Shown piece by piece: positions 1 to 11,400 of a stretch of 64,000 nucleotides of DNA. Under the pieces are notes generated by a model, which was not told the DNA's origin, did no database searches, and saw only the letters and a program-made list of their open reading frames with translations. The stretch comes from Owenia fusiformis. Lineage: Eukaryota > Annelida > Polychaeta > Sabellida > Oweniidae. The position numbers and the translations under genes are program-made. Position 1 is the stretch's first letter. Every line of letters begins with the position of its first letter. Location of the stretch: NCBI GenBank assembly GCA_903813345.2, contig CAIIXF020000005.1:40053375-40117374 (forward strand), read 5' to 3'.

Positions 1-199
1 AAATAACACATTTTACAATATAAGTCCACTTAATATATGCTATGATGCTATAAGATGCTTAAATACATTTTTTGTCTTACGTATATCAAATTGCAATTCA
101 TGTTTCAGTTCTGAGATAAAGTAAACACAAAATATTCATCACATTGATACTTGATACATTTTCAGCATCGATACCCCTAAAATAATACTTTATTTTGGT

Positions 200-860
200 A
201 AATTGCTTCAATTTTCTTTGCAGGTGCATAGTTCGATGCAGTAGAATGCACCATGGCATTTGCAGTTCCCTTTGCAGTCACATTTGGTGCATCCACATTT
301 AATTATGACTTTACATGCTTTGGATGCTTAGGCAATATTGTCCATCTGGGCACCCACAATCCTGATGGGCTCCTGAACCATCCCCATAGGCTTGGTGAAG
401 AAAGAACTGGATCCACTATATACCACTGTCCCCATACCTGTAAGATCATTACATAAGTTCCATTGCTTGAAAACTGTCACCTTGCTATGATGGTAAAATC
501 CAGATGTGGTATCAGTTCCAGTAAGGGCCTGGAACATTGGCAGCACAAGTGGCCTTTGTGGTCGTAATGCCCAAGCAAATTCATAAATTGGAATGTAGGG
601 TTAGTTTTGCCTTTTGAAAATACTACATGGATCTCAATCTGTAGCTCAGAGGCACAGGCTATTAGGCTATCACAATATTACTGTCCACCGATCTTATCAT
701 AAATGTCCTGCAACCTTTTCCGACACCATGAGACACATCCAAAAACATGTGTATCTGCCTCTTCCTGGGAGCAGGGACTATTATGGCATAATTAGCAGGA
801 TTACTGATGCACTCTCCTTCAATGGTTGAGACAAAAATTCTATCGTCTGCCATAATATGA
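200..860 (-). pseudogene. Decayed transposon-type ORF, left arm
   Basis: Reverse-strand copy of the same coding sequence as the right arm. The frame at 328-546 reads LTGTDTTSGFYHHSKVTVFK, and 662-853 contains SHGVGKGCRTFMIRSVDSN. Relative to the right arm it has lost the segment encoding IERFIILVYQ. It is broken by frameshifts and its start lies within the palindrome centre. The two arms differ by many substitutions, so the inversion is not recent. Confidence 0.55.
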
Positions 861-1234
861 CTTGTAACAGTTGCTAGTAGTGCAAAGAACTCTATCTTGT
901 TGTCATTGTTTCTGAGAAATCTTATCCTAACACCAAACTACCAAGCAATTGGCAAGACTTTCTTGAAAGATAGAGCTCTTAGCACCATTCCTACATCCTT
1001 CAGCATCTCAAGTGGTAAAACTTGAAACTTTAAAATTAATGACTTGTATGTTTCAGCAAAGCCCAGAAAGGATTTTAAGCTTTTAACAAGTATAACCTTG
1101 ACCTAACGATTTAATCAGTAAAATATGGTGTCTTGATTTAAAATCTATATACTAGTATTTTGGACACGCCCTGTTGGGATACATAAACCCCATATGCTGG
1201 GTTCAGTGGAATATTACTATCCAAATGTGGAAAA

Positions 1235-2034
1235 TTAACAATGTCATGAGGCAGATACATATGTTTTTGCATGTGTCTCATGGTGTCGGAAAAGGTTGCA
1301 GGACATTTATGATAAGATCAGTGGACAATAATGTTCTTGTGATAGCCTTAGCCTGTGCCTCTGAGCTACAGATTGAGGTCTATGTAGCATTTTCAAAATG
1401 CAAAACGTATCGCTACATTCCAGTTCATGAGATTGCTAGAGCCACTAGGACCACAAAGATCATGTGTGCTGGCAATGTTTCACGCCCATACTGGAACTGA
1501 TACCACATCTCGACTTTACCATCAGAGCAAGGTGACAGTTTTCAAGCAATTGAACTTATGTAATGATCTAACAGGTGTCCTTTTGACTCTAGCAGATCGC
1601 CCATTAACCCTAACAACAGAAGTTATGGGCACAATTGAGAGGTTCATTATCCTGGTTTACCAGCCTACAAACAGAAAGACAGGCACATGTTCACTCATGA
1701 CAGATGGATCCCACTAGAGTACCTCCAACATGCGATGCAGAACTCTATCATGCCATGCGAGCAGCTCTCCAAAGAGCACATAATGGTACATAGTGGATCC
1801 AGTTCTTCCTTCGCCAAACCTATGGGGATGGTTTAGGAGCGCATCAGGATTGTGCGTATCCAGATGGACTATACTATCGCTAGCATCCGAGGAATGTAAA
1901 GTCATAATTAAATGTGGATGCACCAAATGTGACTGCAAAGGGAACTGCAAATGCCATGGTGCATTCTACTGCACCGAAAACTATGCAACTGCAAAGGAAA
2001 TTGTAGCAATTAACCCAAATAAAGTATTATCTTA
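1235..2034 (+). pseudogene. Decayed transposon-type ORF, right arm
   Basis: Frame-shifted pieces read in order as fragments containing IRSVDNNV, KTYRYIPVHEIA, HTGTDTTS, then IERFIILVYQ, WGWFRSASGL and a cysteine-rich tail (CGCTKCDCKGNCKC). This order matches, from memory, a family of unnamed repeat-associated proteins common in marine invertebrate and fish genomes, with a conserved D-T-D/H-E-I-A/F-H-x-x-T-G-x-D core and a Cys-rich C-terminus. At least two frameshifts and a stop separate the blocks, so it is not functional. I cannot assign the family to a transposon superfamily. Biochemical role unknown. Confidence 0.6.
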
Positions 2035-2590
2035 GGGGTATCAATGCTGAAAATATAACAAGGATAAATACGATGAATATTTTGTGTTTACTTAATCTCA
2101 GAACTGAAACATGAATTGCAGGACTTTTATTTTTATACTTTTGCTTTATAAATCAAAAGACATACATATTAATTTTCTTCAAGTACATGTGGATATATAG
2201 TGAGATTTTATGAGAAACATTGCTATTTTAAGCTGTTGCTAGATCATTGCTAGGCAAATTTAACCATTATTTCAAGCCGTTGCTAGGAAGTTGCTAAGGA
2301 AAATAGTCTGGCATAACTGCATCATTTATGCTTAAATACAATTTCTGTATGTTAAGAATTAATGTGGAAGGGATCCAAAGGCATACAAGTGAGTAAATAA
2401 TAGGAATATGTGTGCAAATGTCAAAATGGGCATTGTAACCTGTTGCCATGTTGTTGCTATGCAACATAGTGATGTCACTTCTGTAAATATGTTTGAATTG
2501 TTGTATTTTAGGATAAGAAGACTTTTTGTAATGGTCTTATAGCATCCTAGCATATATTAAGTGGATTTATATTGTAAAATATGTTATTTG

Positions 2591-4344
2591 AGATGGTTGC
2601 TATGTAGTTGCTAGGCAAATATATGATTTCACAAAAGATCAAACCCCTCAGATTAGAGCCTATCTTAGGGTCCAACTTTGTGCCAAGTTTGGTTGCTCAA
2701 CTTCCATTCTTCATTGGTGAATATTGTGAGATAAGGAGTTTGAAATTTGATTTTTCTGTTAACATTGTGTTAAAAAGCAGTAATAATAGGAATCCTCTGT
2801 ATTCTCAATTATTTTTCTAAAAAGGGCTTTAGAAAAAGGGCCCTGTCTCTAAAATGTCTTGAAATACATAGAACAATAAGAAAAAACTCCAAAATAAACT
2901 TTAGTATGAAAACGCAAGGTCCCTATGGGGGCCTTGCACCAATTGATTCCACTAATTGAATAGATGATTGACATCAATGAAATTTTGCACACCTCAGGAC
3001 AGATAAATTTCACCTAAGGCAGAGCTGGTTTGTTTGGAAAAATTACCCGTACACATTCAGCCCTCATTCTGGCTTTACATTTGGCAGTGATTGCTCTCTT
3101 TAGATTAGCAATTGTCCGAGAATTGTTTCGGTATACATAATGTCGTTCAAATAGCCCCACAAGAAGAAATCATGTAGATTCAATCAAGCCTAGGCTCTAT
3201 GGTGTTGATTTAGCCAATCGAGTGAGTCATTTTATGTATGGGGAGGGGAAACATCTTGTTAAAACCACTGCATGGGACAATTAAATCCCCTACAGTGACC
3301 AAGGGCTGCCCAAAACTTTCTAAGGATGATACTGTAATTCAGTAGCACCACTGAGTCTCAAATTTGGTTGATCTTGTCTGCAGTTTTTGGAGATTTCTTT
3401 CTTTCGAACTAAATAAGCTACACAATTTTTATCTTTTCTGTCGAGTCTGCCAAGTTTTCAAGGAGTCCTAAACTTTGCATCCCACTTGAATATGACACAT
3501 TTTCATGGATAATAATGACATCTAAATTGCATGTGGAACTATTGTTACATTGATACTTTTGATTTGGTCTTAAAATCGGTCGCTACCACAAAACTTATTT
3601 ATTTCAATCCCATGGCAAATTGGCTAAGATGACATTTCTACAACATTTTCCATTGAATCAGCTATATTTCCCGGAAAAATGAAAACAAAACCATCATTAT
3701 TAAAGAAGTTATTCAAAATCCTTTGAATCTCCTTTTTTCCGGTCACACCCTGTACTTATCAACAAATTTGATCATTCTATAACTTATAGAATAGTGTAGT
3801 AAAGTATTAGTGTATCATACTTTATTGTATCATATTGTATTGAAATATGTTGTATTGAATTTTGTTGTGTTGTATTTAATGGACTGTATTATGAGTATTC
3901 TTTTATGCTGTGTTGTGTTTTATTTTGACTGTATTGCATCTAACATACGTACCATGGTTCAATATGTGGTGACAGGGTTCAAACTCAATTCCAATATTCA
4001 GCAGATGGACAAAGTAATTTGGTAGATACACTAAAACATAGTCATCTAAAAAACAATGATAAATGTAATTAGAAAATTAGCAGCTTCACAGAATGACAAA
4101 TCACACAGAACAATACGTTATTTCAAACCAGTACTATGGCTGCCATTTTTGCAAAATCCCTCCAATACTTTTTCTTATAGCAAAAGTGTCATGAGACATT
4201 GGAGTATTCACATCACAAATATGAACAAAATCGCTGGTGGCCATTTTGAAAATTTTCTTCCAAGCGAATTTACATATATTCATGCTTTAGTCAAAATTTA
4301 TACAAATGTATACATGTATAAGTACACATATTCATGATTTAGCC
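2591..4344. other. Intergenic, no gene recognised
   Basis: No coding exon with splice signals is visible. The first part has scattered GTTGCTAGG-type motifs (about 2230-2620) that recur as a low-copy degenerate repeat. 3800-3930 is TTGTAT-rich low complexity. A CACCCTGTA end at about 3745 resembles the terminus of the small TA-flanked elements found elsewhere in the window. GSAP 3' exons were looked for on the minus strand and not found. Confidence 0.4.
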
Positions 4345-4349
4345 AAATA

Positions 4350-5070
4350 TGTCAGAGTGAAGAAATGTCCTAGTTGCTCACAATATTATTAGTTCAATCT
4401 TAAATCAGATTTGAATTTCTGAGATCTTGTAGATGATTTTGAAAAAAATTGGTGAAATTTGAAGCAAGTTAAAAAGAATCTAAAGTCAGATTTGAACTTC
4501 CGAGAACTTGTAGTTGATTTTAAAAAAATGGTCAATGTGAAGAAAGTTGAAAAAAAAACTTTTTGACCTTGAGAAGGTCATTGAAGGTCAAATCTTTTTT
4601 GACCTAGAGAATGTCATTGAAGGTAAAATCTATAGTCAGAGTTGAAGTTTTGAGAACTTCTAGATGATTTTGAAAAAGAGAATTGGTCAATTTGAAGCAA
4701 GTTGAAAAAAAATACCTTTTTGACCTTGAAAAGGTTATTGAAGGTCAAATCTCAAAGCTAAGCTCAGATTTGTACTTTTGATAACTTGTAGATGATTTTG
4801 AAAAAGAAATTGGGTCAATTTGAAGCAAGTTGAAAAAAAGACATTTTTGACCTTTTTGACCTTGAAAAGGTCAAATCTTAAATATAAAGTCAGATATGAA
4901 CTTCTGAAAAATTTGGATAATTTTGAAAAATATTGAAGTCAGTCTACACAGTATTTGTTAAGTTATTGGAAGTTGTAAGAATTTGTTACAGACACCAACC
5001 ACTGATCGCCAACCGCCGCCACAAAAAACGGAGACCATAACAATATGTCACCACTCTTGGTGGTGACATA
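4350..5070 (+). repeat. Dispersed repeat with AAGGTCA-rich tandem body, copy 1
   Basis: Contains about five degenerate tandem units (4430-4930) built from GATGATTTTGAAAAA, TTTGAAGCAAGTTGAAAAA and TGACCTTGA-AAGGTCA blocks. It ends in a conserved terminal segment with a GGTGGTGACAT motif. The whole arrangement recurs in reverse orientation at about 26165-26800, and the terminal segment alone recurs at 11455-11550 and 25625-25750. Probably a non-autonomous mobile element; superfamily not determined. Confidence 0.65.
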
Positions 5071-5423
5071 AAAATGGCAAATGCAAGAATGGACACGGAT
5101 TGGATTATTTTTGTCCCTAAATGAAATATGTTTTGTGGGATAATAGCTCATCGTACAAGTACTTTACAAATGAATATAAATTTCAAAACATCAACCTAAT
5201 TAAAATATTGATTAATTTAAACTAGACACACCAATGATAATAATAATATGAGTAAATATCAGACAAGAGGTCAGACATAAACAACTATGTCAGATAACAA
5301 TTTGAAGGCAATATGAAAATGGAGCCTAGGCATGATATTTATAGTTGTAACATGTCATAGCAGTTTATCACCTATAACCTACATGTACGCGTGTCCATAT
5401 ATGGTCATGCACTTTAAACTTAC
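5071..5423. other. GSAP intron or downstream sequence, nothing recognised
   Basis: Follows the last GSAP exon I can place (donor at 5423). The next expected exon, matching the human YVAVYLPGHFF region by memory, was sought on the minus strand and not seen. Confidence 0.35.
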
Positions 5424-8400
5424 TGAGTACTGAGAAATGAATTCTGGACTTCTTTGCTATACTTCTTGGGAACTTTGGGACGGAGCAATTGAGTGTTTTC
5501 CCTGCAATAATATCATTAGGAAAGTTTTTTAGTTGTCATTAGTGTGGTTATGTAATATACAGGGTGTGTATTAAGTAGCTTACAATTACAATACAAAGTC
5601 TGTGTAAATTGTAAAGATACTTTATAGACAGCCTGTATATCTAAAAGTTATTTACTCATAGAAAGTAAGCCCCTTTAACGGCCATTTGCAACATCTCAAA
5701 ACATTTTTTATCATTCAAATGTTATTTTACATGCTAATCTTGTGTATGAAGCATTTGTGGATTTTTGTCCATGAATAAATCAAGGTAAGAAAATTCATAT
5801 ATAGAAGAGGATATAGACCAGTGTAAATAAGGTTCCAGCTAACAAATAGTTCCACAAAATATTAAGTCTAGACATTCATACACTATACCTACCTAAGTGT
5901 ATGATGCATACTGAGTATTTTAGTTCTATCAATTCTTCAGCGAGAGCTCCCTCAAATTCTTGTAACTGTGTATGAGAAAAAAGACAATGGTCATTTAAAA
6001 AGCATTTGCATAAATCACTTAACATTTTGATGGTTCTTCTTAAAAAACAATATTTTCGAAATTACAATTGATATTCTGAAAATCACCGATCCAAACCCCA
6101 TCTGTCTTTTTCAAAATTCAAATCTAACCCTGAAACTGATTTTATCAGGATATTGCATCCATATTTTACAGTCTATCCCTTGCTGCCTGTAAATATGTGA
6201 AGATTCCATGATTTACTTACAGGTGCTGATGTTCTAGGTGTAGCAGGGAGAGGATGCTGGTAGCACACACACAGAGTGCCATTAGACTGACTTACTACTT
6301 CAATGTTAACACTGCTATCTAAAACAACAAGGGAAACATTCAGTCTAGCTACAAGCCCTTAGATTAATAGCCGCGAAATTTCAAAATGCCAAAAACGTGA
6401 AATACAATAGCGTCAAATATTAGTGGGAGTACAGTATTCAACTTTTAATAACAAGTTTTAAAATAGAAATAATTTATAACACTAAAATGAGAGAAATCCT
6501 GGGAATAGTTCTGATATGAGATCTGATACAGGATTTTGGCTAATACGGGATCGAATATGGGATCAAATGCGGAACTTTGGCTGATACAGGATTTGATAGA
6601 GGATTTTGGCTGATATGAGACCTGATTTTTTAAAACCAATTCTATTCCCTGTTTATTTCCCAGGGAAAATAGGTTATTATGGAATAGAGACCTGGTATGA
6701 GTTAATGAAAACACAGAATGAAATCCTGTGTTAAGGGCTGATGTGAAAAAGTCAGTCCACCCCACTGGGGATCGAACCCACGACCCCTCTCTTGCCGGGC
6801 GATTGCTCTACCACTGAGCTATAGGACCAACTGGCTCTTCTTGTCAAGGGACTGATACATATGTATGGCTGTCATTTTCAAATGAATAATACATAATATA
6901 GGTATAATACCTGGTATGCCAGAGCACAAGGGTAGATTGAGGTAGCTGGATCTGGAAGAGCTCCTGCTGTATGATACAGGAACTTCAAGAGGTAACTCAA
7001 CCTACAAATACAGTCATTTTACCCATAAGTAATGTTAAGTGTTGAGGTTCAACTGTAGTAGATATAAAAGGGAAATCATTTAAATATAGCTCAGTCTGAG
7101 GGCGAATATGAATCATTTACAGTAAAACTTTGAATATGGAACACCCTCAGTTTGTTCCTCAAAGGCACAAATTCCTTTAACAGAACAATTTGGTCAATGG
7201 GACTTGGTTGTATTGAAAACTGTTCCATATAGAGATGTGTTCCTTGCAGAGGTGTTCTATAATACAGGTTTTAGTGTACTATCAGTATTAGGATGCATAA
7301 GCATATGTAGCTTATCTATTATATCTAATACCAGCACAGTACTATCAGTATTAGCACATATGTAGCTTGTATATGTAATACAACAGTAGTATTCTGGTTG
7401 CTGCAGAGGCTTCATTGAAAATATGGAAGTTATTGAATTTTATTGGATTTCATTGGCATGAGATTAGCAGGGGCTAGTATAGCATTACCATAGTTAATCA
7501 TGAAGATGCCACAAAACAATCAAAACATACCATAACTTCTATATTGGCTTGTCCAGTGAATTGAAAACTGGCTAGAACAGGATCATACTGGCTTCCTCCT
7601 GTTTGATTTGGTGATTTCCGGTGGTATATCACATACAAACGCTGGTTCTGCTGGTCAAACTGACACCAAGTGAATTTTTTGTTGGTAACTTGTTGCTTTC
7701 TTGGCTGCCCTCCTAGGATCTGAAAATCATCTTAATATGTGAAATATAACAATTTTCCAGAGGTATCCTATGATCTAATATGATGTCACATCCAAATCAT
7801 CAAATAATGTACAACTAGACAGTAGAATTGCCACTACTAATCTTGTTAAATATTTCGTTAAGCATCAGACAAAGATATTGAATATGTATGGCAACATAAA
7901 TGGACTCACCCCAACCCAAAGCCATATTCAAAAAATCAAAATTATAGAAAAATGGGGCCTTTCATGGAAAATAATGGTATGCTGAATCACTCAATTAATT
8001 TTTCCAAAAAATCTCCATTCCTTTCAAAGTTGTAGCAAAAGTCCTTCCAAATCTTTTTGACAATTTAAACAAAAAAGTATGTTTCACATTCATCATCTTC
8101 ATTGGTTACTTCATTTTCTATGTACTCAGGTATTCTCAGATGAACATAGTTTTCCAAAACTTAGTTAAGCACACTCACCACAGCTTTGTCTCCCATCTTG
8201 GAAATAGGTATGTGATACAGCCCAATAGCTGGAAAGAAATACATTGATAACATTTCTTATTCACAGTTTTTGGCTCACACGACACAAAAGTGGATATTAT
8301 GTACAATCTTTCTTACATATATAGAGTACTTGCATATTTGTTTGAAAATCATTAATTAAATGTTCATTGTTAGTCAGTGGTTTTATCATTAGAGTTTGCA

Positions 8401-11400
8401 TTATTGACAGTCCTTTCCTTTAAGACATTTGTTTATGATTCTGTATATGATTGATGCTTAAATTCATGTGTTATTGAAAGATGTAAAATAGTGATTTCTT
8501 TATATCAACAACATCTCTAAAAGGAATCGCAGGAATTTTACAATAGAATTTAGCAACATAAGGTATTTAAAAGCACAACCCAATAGTGAAGACTGGATTG
8601 TAAAGAACAGCTTGAATGCAAATATTTGAAAAAGGTAAACCTACATTCTTTGTGCAGTATGACCAACATATGTGACTCTCTATCGACCTGCCCTCTATAT
8701 TTGGTGTATAAGAACTGAAGCTTCAATGCATTTGGACGTTCAATGTTCAAGTAGAACACTCTTTCCTGAGGCTGAATCTCTGCTATAAACGCTTTATAGA
8801 TTTCTGAAATGAATGAATTGATACAGATGCTACATTTACTTATTCAATCCAGGCTAGAATGTGGAACATTATAATACAGGGTGACCCAAAAAACAGAACC
8901 CACAAATATTTGACTGAAGCTGCCAGGTTCAGCAATTTGATTGGTCTATATAATAGTTGCTATGGTAACCCAATGTGACCTCAACTGGGGAAAATATTTG
9001 AGAGCTTAATCATTAATGATCTTGAGGTAGTAACTCAGTAATGTTAAGTGGAAATGTGTACCGAGTTTTAAGATAATTGGTTCAGAAGTATTAAAATGGG
9101 AAAAGTTTTGATCATACTTCTGGATCACCCTGTAATGGCCTGTATATCATAGAAATATCAGGTGTTGGTTTTACCTCGAGGTCTCTGTGTTGGGGAGCCT
9201 GTTCCATCTGCGCTATCATACTCTTGTGTAACAAATCCTGAAAGCATATATTTTCACATGTGCATGTCATTATCACTTAATATTAATTAAATATTCCATT
9301 CTATTGAGGCAAATACATGTTCCTTTCCCTCAGTATATTTCCCACAGTCCCAAGGATAATATGCTATAGATCCAGGACTTTTCTAACATGATACTCCAAA
9401 CAATCGATCTGCAGATGGAGAGTGTAGGTGTGTAGTGTAGGTAGTGTAGTGTAGGTAGACAGGGGAATACACAGTCATCTTACTAAGCATGTGCTCAGTT
9501 CTTACCCAATGAGGAATATTCCAATGATGTAACGAATGGAATAATCACACTTGATGAACCCTAATTTACAGAAATTAATGCAAAGTTGGTTAAAGCACAT
9601 TATCTAATTGTTTCATTATTTTGCACTTCAATGAAAAGCTTTCAAATTATTCAGATGGTCAAATCTAGTCAATTATCTAACAAATGTACATTATGTAGGA
9701 AAATCACTACTAAATACCACAGACTTAAATTATGATTAACTTACCTAGAAAGGTTTTCTCCAAATTAATTGTACAATTCACAATGTTCACATTCTTGTCA
9801 TGCATGAAAACCAACTGAAAAAAAGTAAGTAATAACCTCAAAATGTTTTGATACAATTAATATAACTAACTTTATCCTATGCTAAGTAGAGTTTTAAGGA
9901 GATAAGTTGGTAAGATACATCCCGTATCCTGATTATGAGGTTTCCATATCCAGAACCAATCTTCCCGCTTCGGTGCATATCTTCCTGCTTCCGGTAATTT
10001 CACTGAAAACTCTACTCGGTATAGGATAAAGCAGTTATGTACGGTCGGTTTGGATATTGGGTTCATCCCTCGTGAGATATGCTACGGTCCCTCAGGTAGA
10101 TATAAATATTTTCCTCTGGATAAACCCCATATCCAAAACCTCCCTTTACATAACCCTTTTATACATGTGCATAAATTGCATTGTGAAATGACTATACCAA
10201 AAACAGAGTAATAAAATTCAAAAAAAGATGGCGCATGCACAGTTAGGTAAAATACATGCATTACCTTGTTGTATTTACTGCTTGGATCATATGTGCCAAT
10301 GTGAACTACGGGGCCTTCTTCCTGAAAAATACAGGTCCAAGAAGAAGAATATAGTAAATATATTATGTAAACAAAGTAGAATATTCAGTTGCTCTTATGC
10401 AATTGCTACTTCATTTCAGTTTACATTTATTCAATTCAATACTTCATTTTGTCAGAAATATGAAAAAAACATAACATGTCACAATATCTTGTTATTTTAT
10501 ATAAATACACAGGGCCAAAGAAACGCCAATTTTTTTTCAAAATGCTATAACTTTTTTAATTTTTGATATTAAATCATAATTTGCATACCAAATGTAACTT
10601 GAGGTTGTTATCTAGCCATTGATAATGAATTACACTCTTTTATTTGAACAAAATATGTCACCAGCGTCTCACTTAAATATGTGATGTGCCATGAGAAATA
10701 AGCATAATTTGCAAAATGTTCCTGAACTGATAAGGCCTGATGATCGCCAAGCTAATAGCCCTGATGCAAACCCCAGTGAGTATTGGGTACGGGAAGGTCT
10801 CCAGGAGATTGTATGAAGGCACCCAATCTAGAAAATTGCTCTACTAAAGCTGGAAATTAAGACAGGTTGAAAAAACACTTAGCTAACATTTCAATGATAC
10901 TGCAATATCAGCAAGGCGACTAAAACTAAAATATATCATCAATTAGGGTGGCAGACCAATTGAACTCCCCTTTTAGATCAAATATAATCCAAGTTGAAGG
11001 ACTTGTTACATTATATTATTACTGAGAACCCTTGGCACTATATAACTGCAAAATTTGGGGTATGTAGGTTGGAAAATAAAAAAGTTGTAGTGTCTTGAAA
11101 AATAAGTGGCGTTTTCTTTGGCCCAGCCTGTAATTCATACTTAGGCTGTTTTGAAAGTACTTATAAAAGAACGCTCATGGGCCTTCAGAGACAACTTTAT
11201 TGTTTGGTGTATATTCTTTCAAAAAAGGCCCATGGCATATTCACAAAGAACTCTGGTACATGAAAAATGTCTCATATCCATATTTTGCAGAATACATGTT
11301 ATGTTCTTAATATTTTGAGTAATGTCGAGTTTACCTCTAGCTCAGGAACAATATCTATCCAGCAATAAAGCAGAGTGCCATCTTTCTCCTGTCCTAGGAG

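Larger units (their letters stand above)
1..2590. mobile_element. Large imperfect palindrome of two inverted transposon copies
   Basis: The two ends of this stretch are reverse complements: positions 1-40 match 2551-2590 almost perfectly. Matching continues inward (about 246-265 with 1945-1967; 440-560 with 1490-1580; 640-770 with 1240-1395). The unpaired centre is roughly 870-1230. The left arm lacks about 210 bp present in the right arm at 1574-1785. The left arm probably continues before the window, so its outer boundary is not certain. The arms carry the coding remnants listed separately. Confidence 0.85.

Noticed and set aside
4056-4337. 93-residue plus-strand ORF
   Set aside because: No homology, no splice context and AT-rich surroundings; considered chance.
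6770-6840. tRNA gene on the minus strand
   Set aside because: A- and B-boxes are present, but the anticodon stem and acceptor stem do not pair; it is better read as a SINE head.
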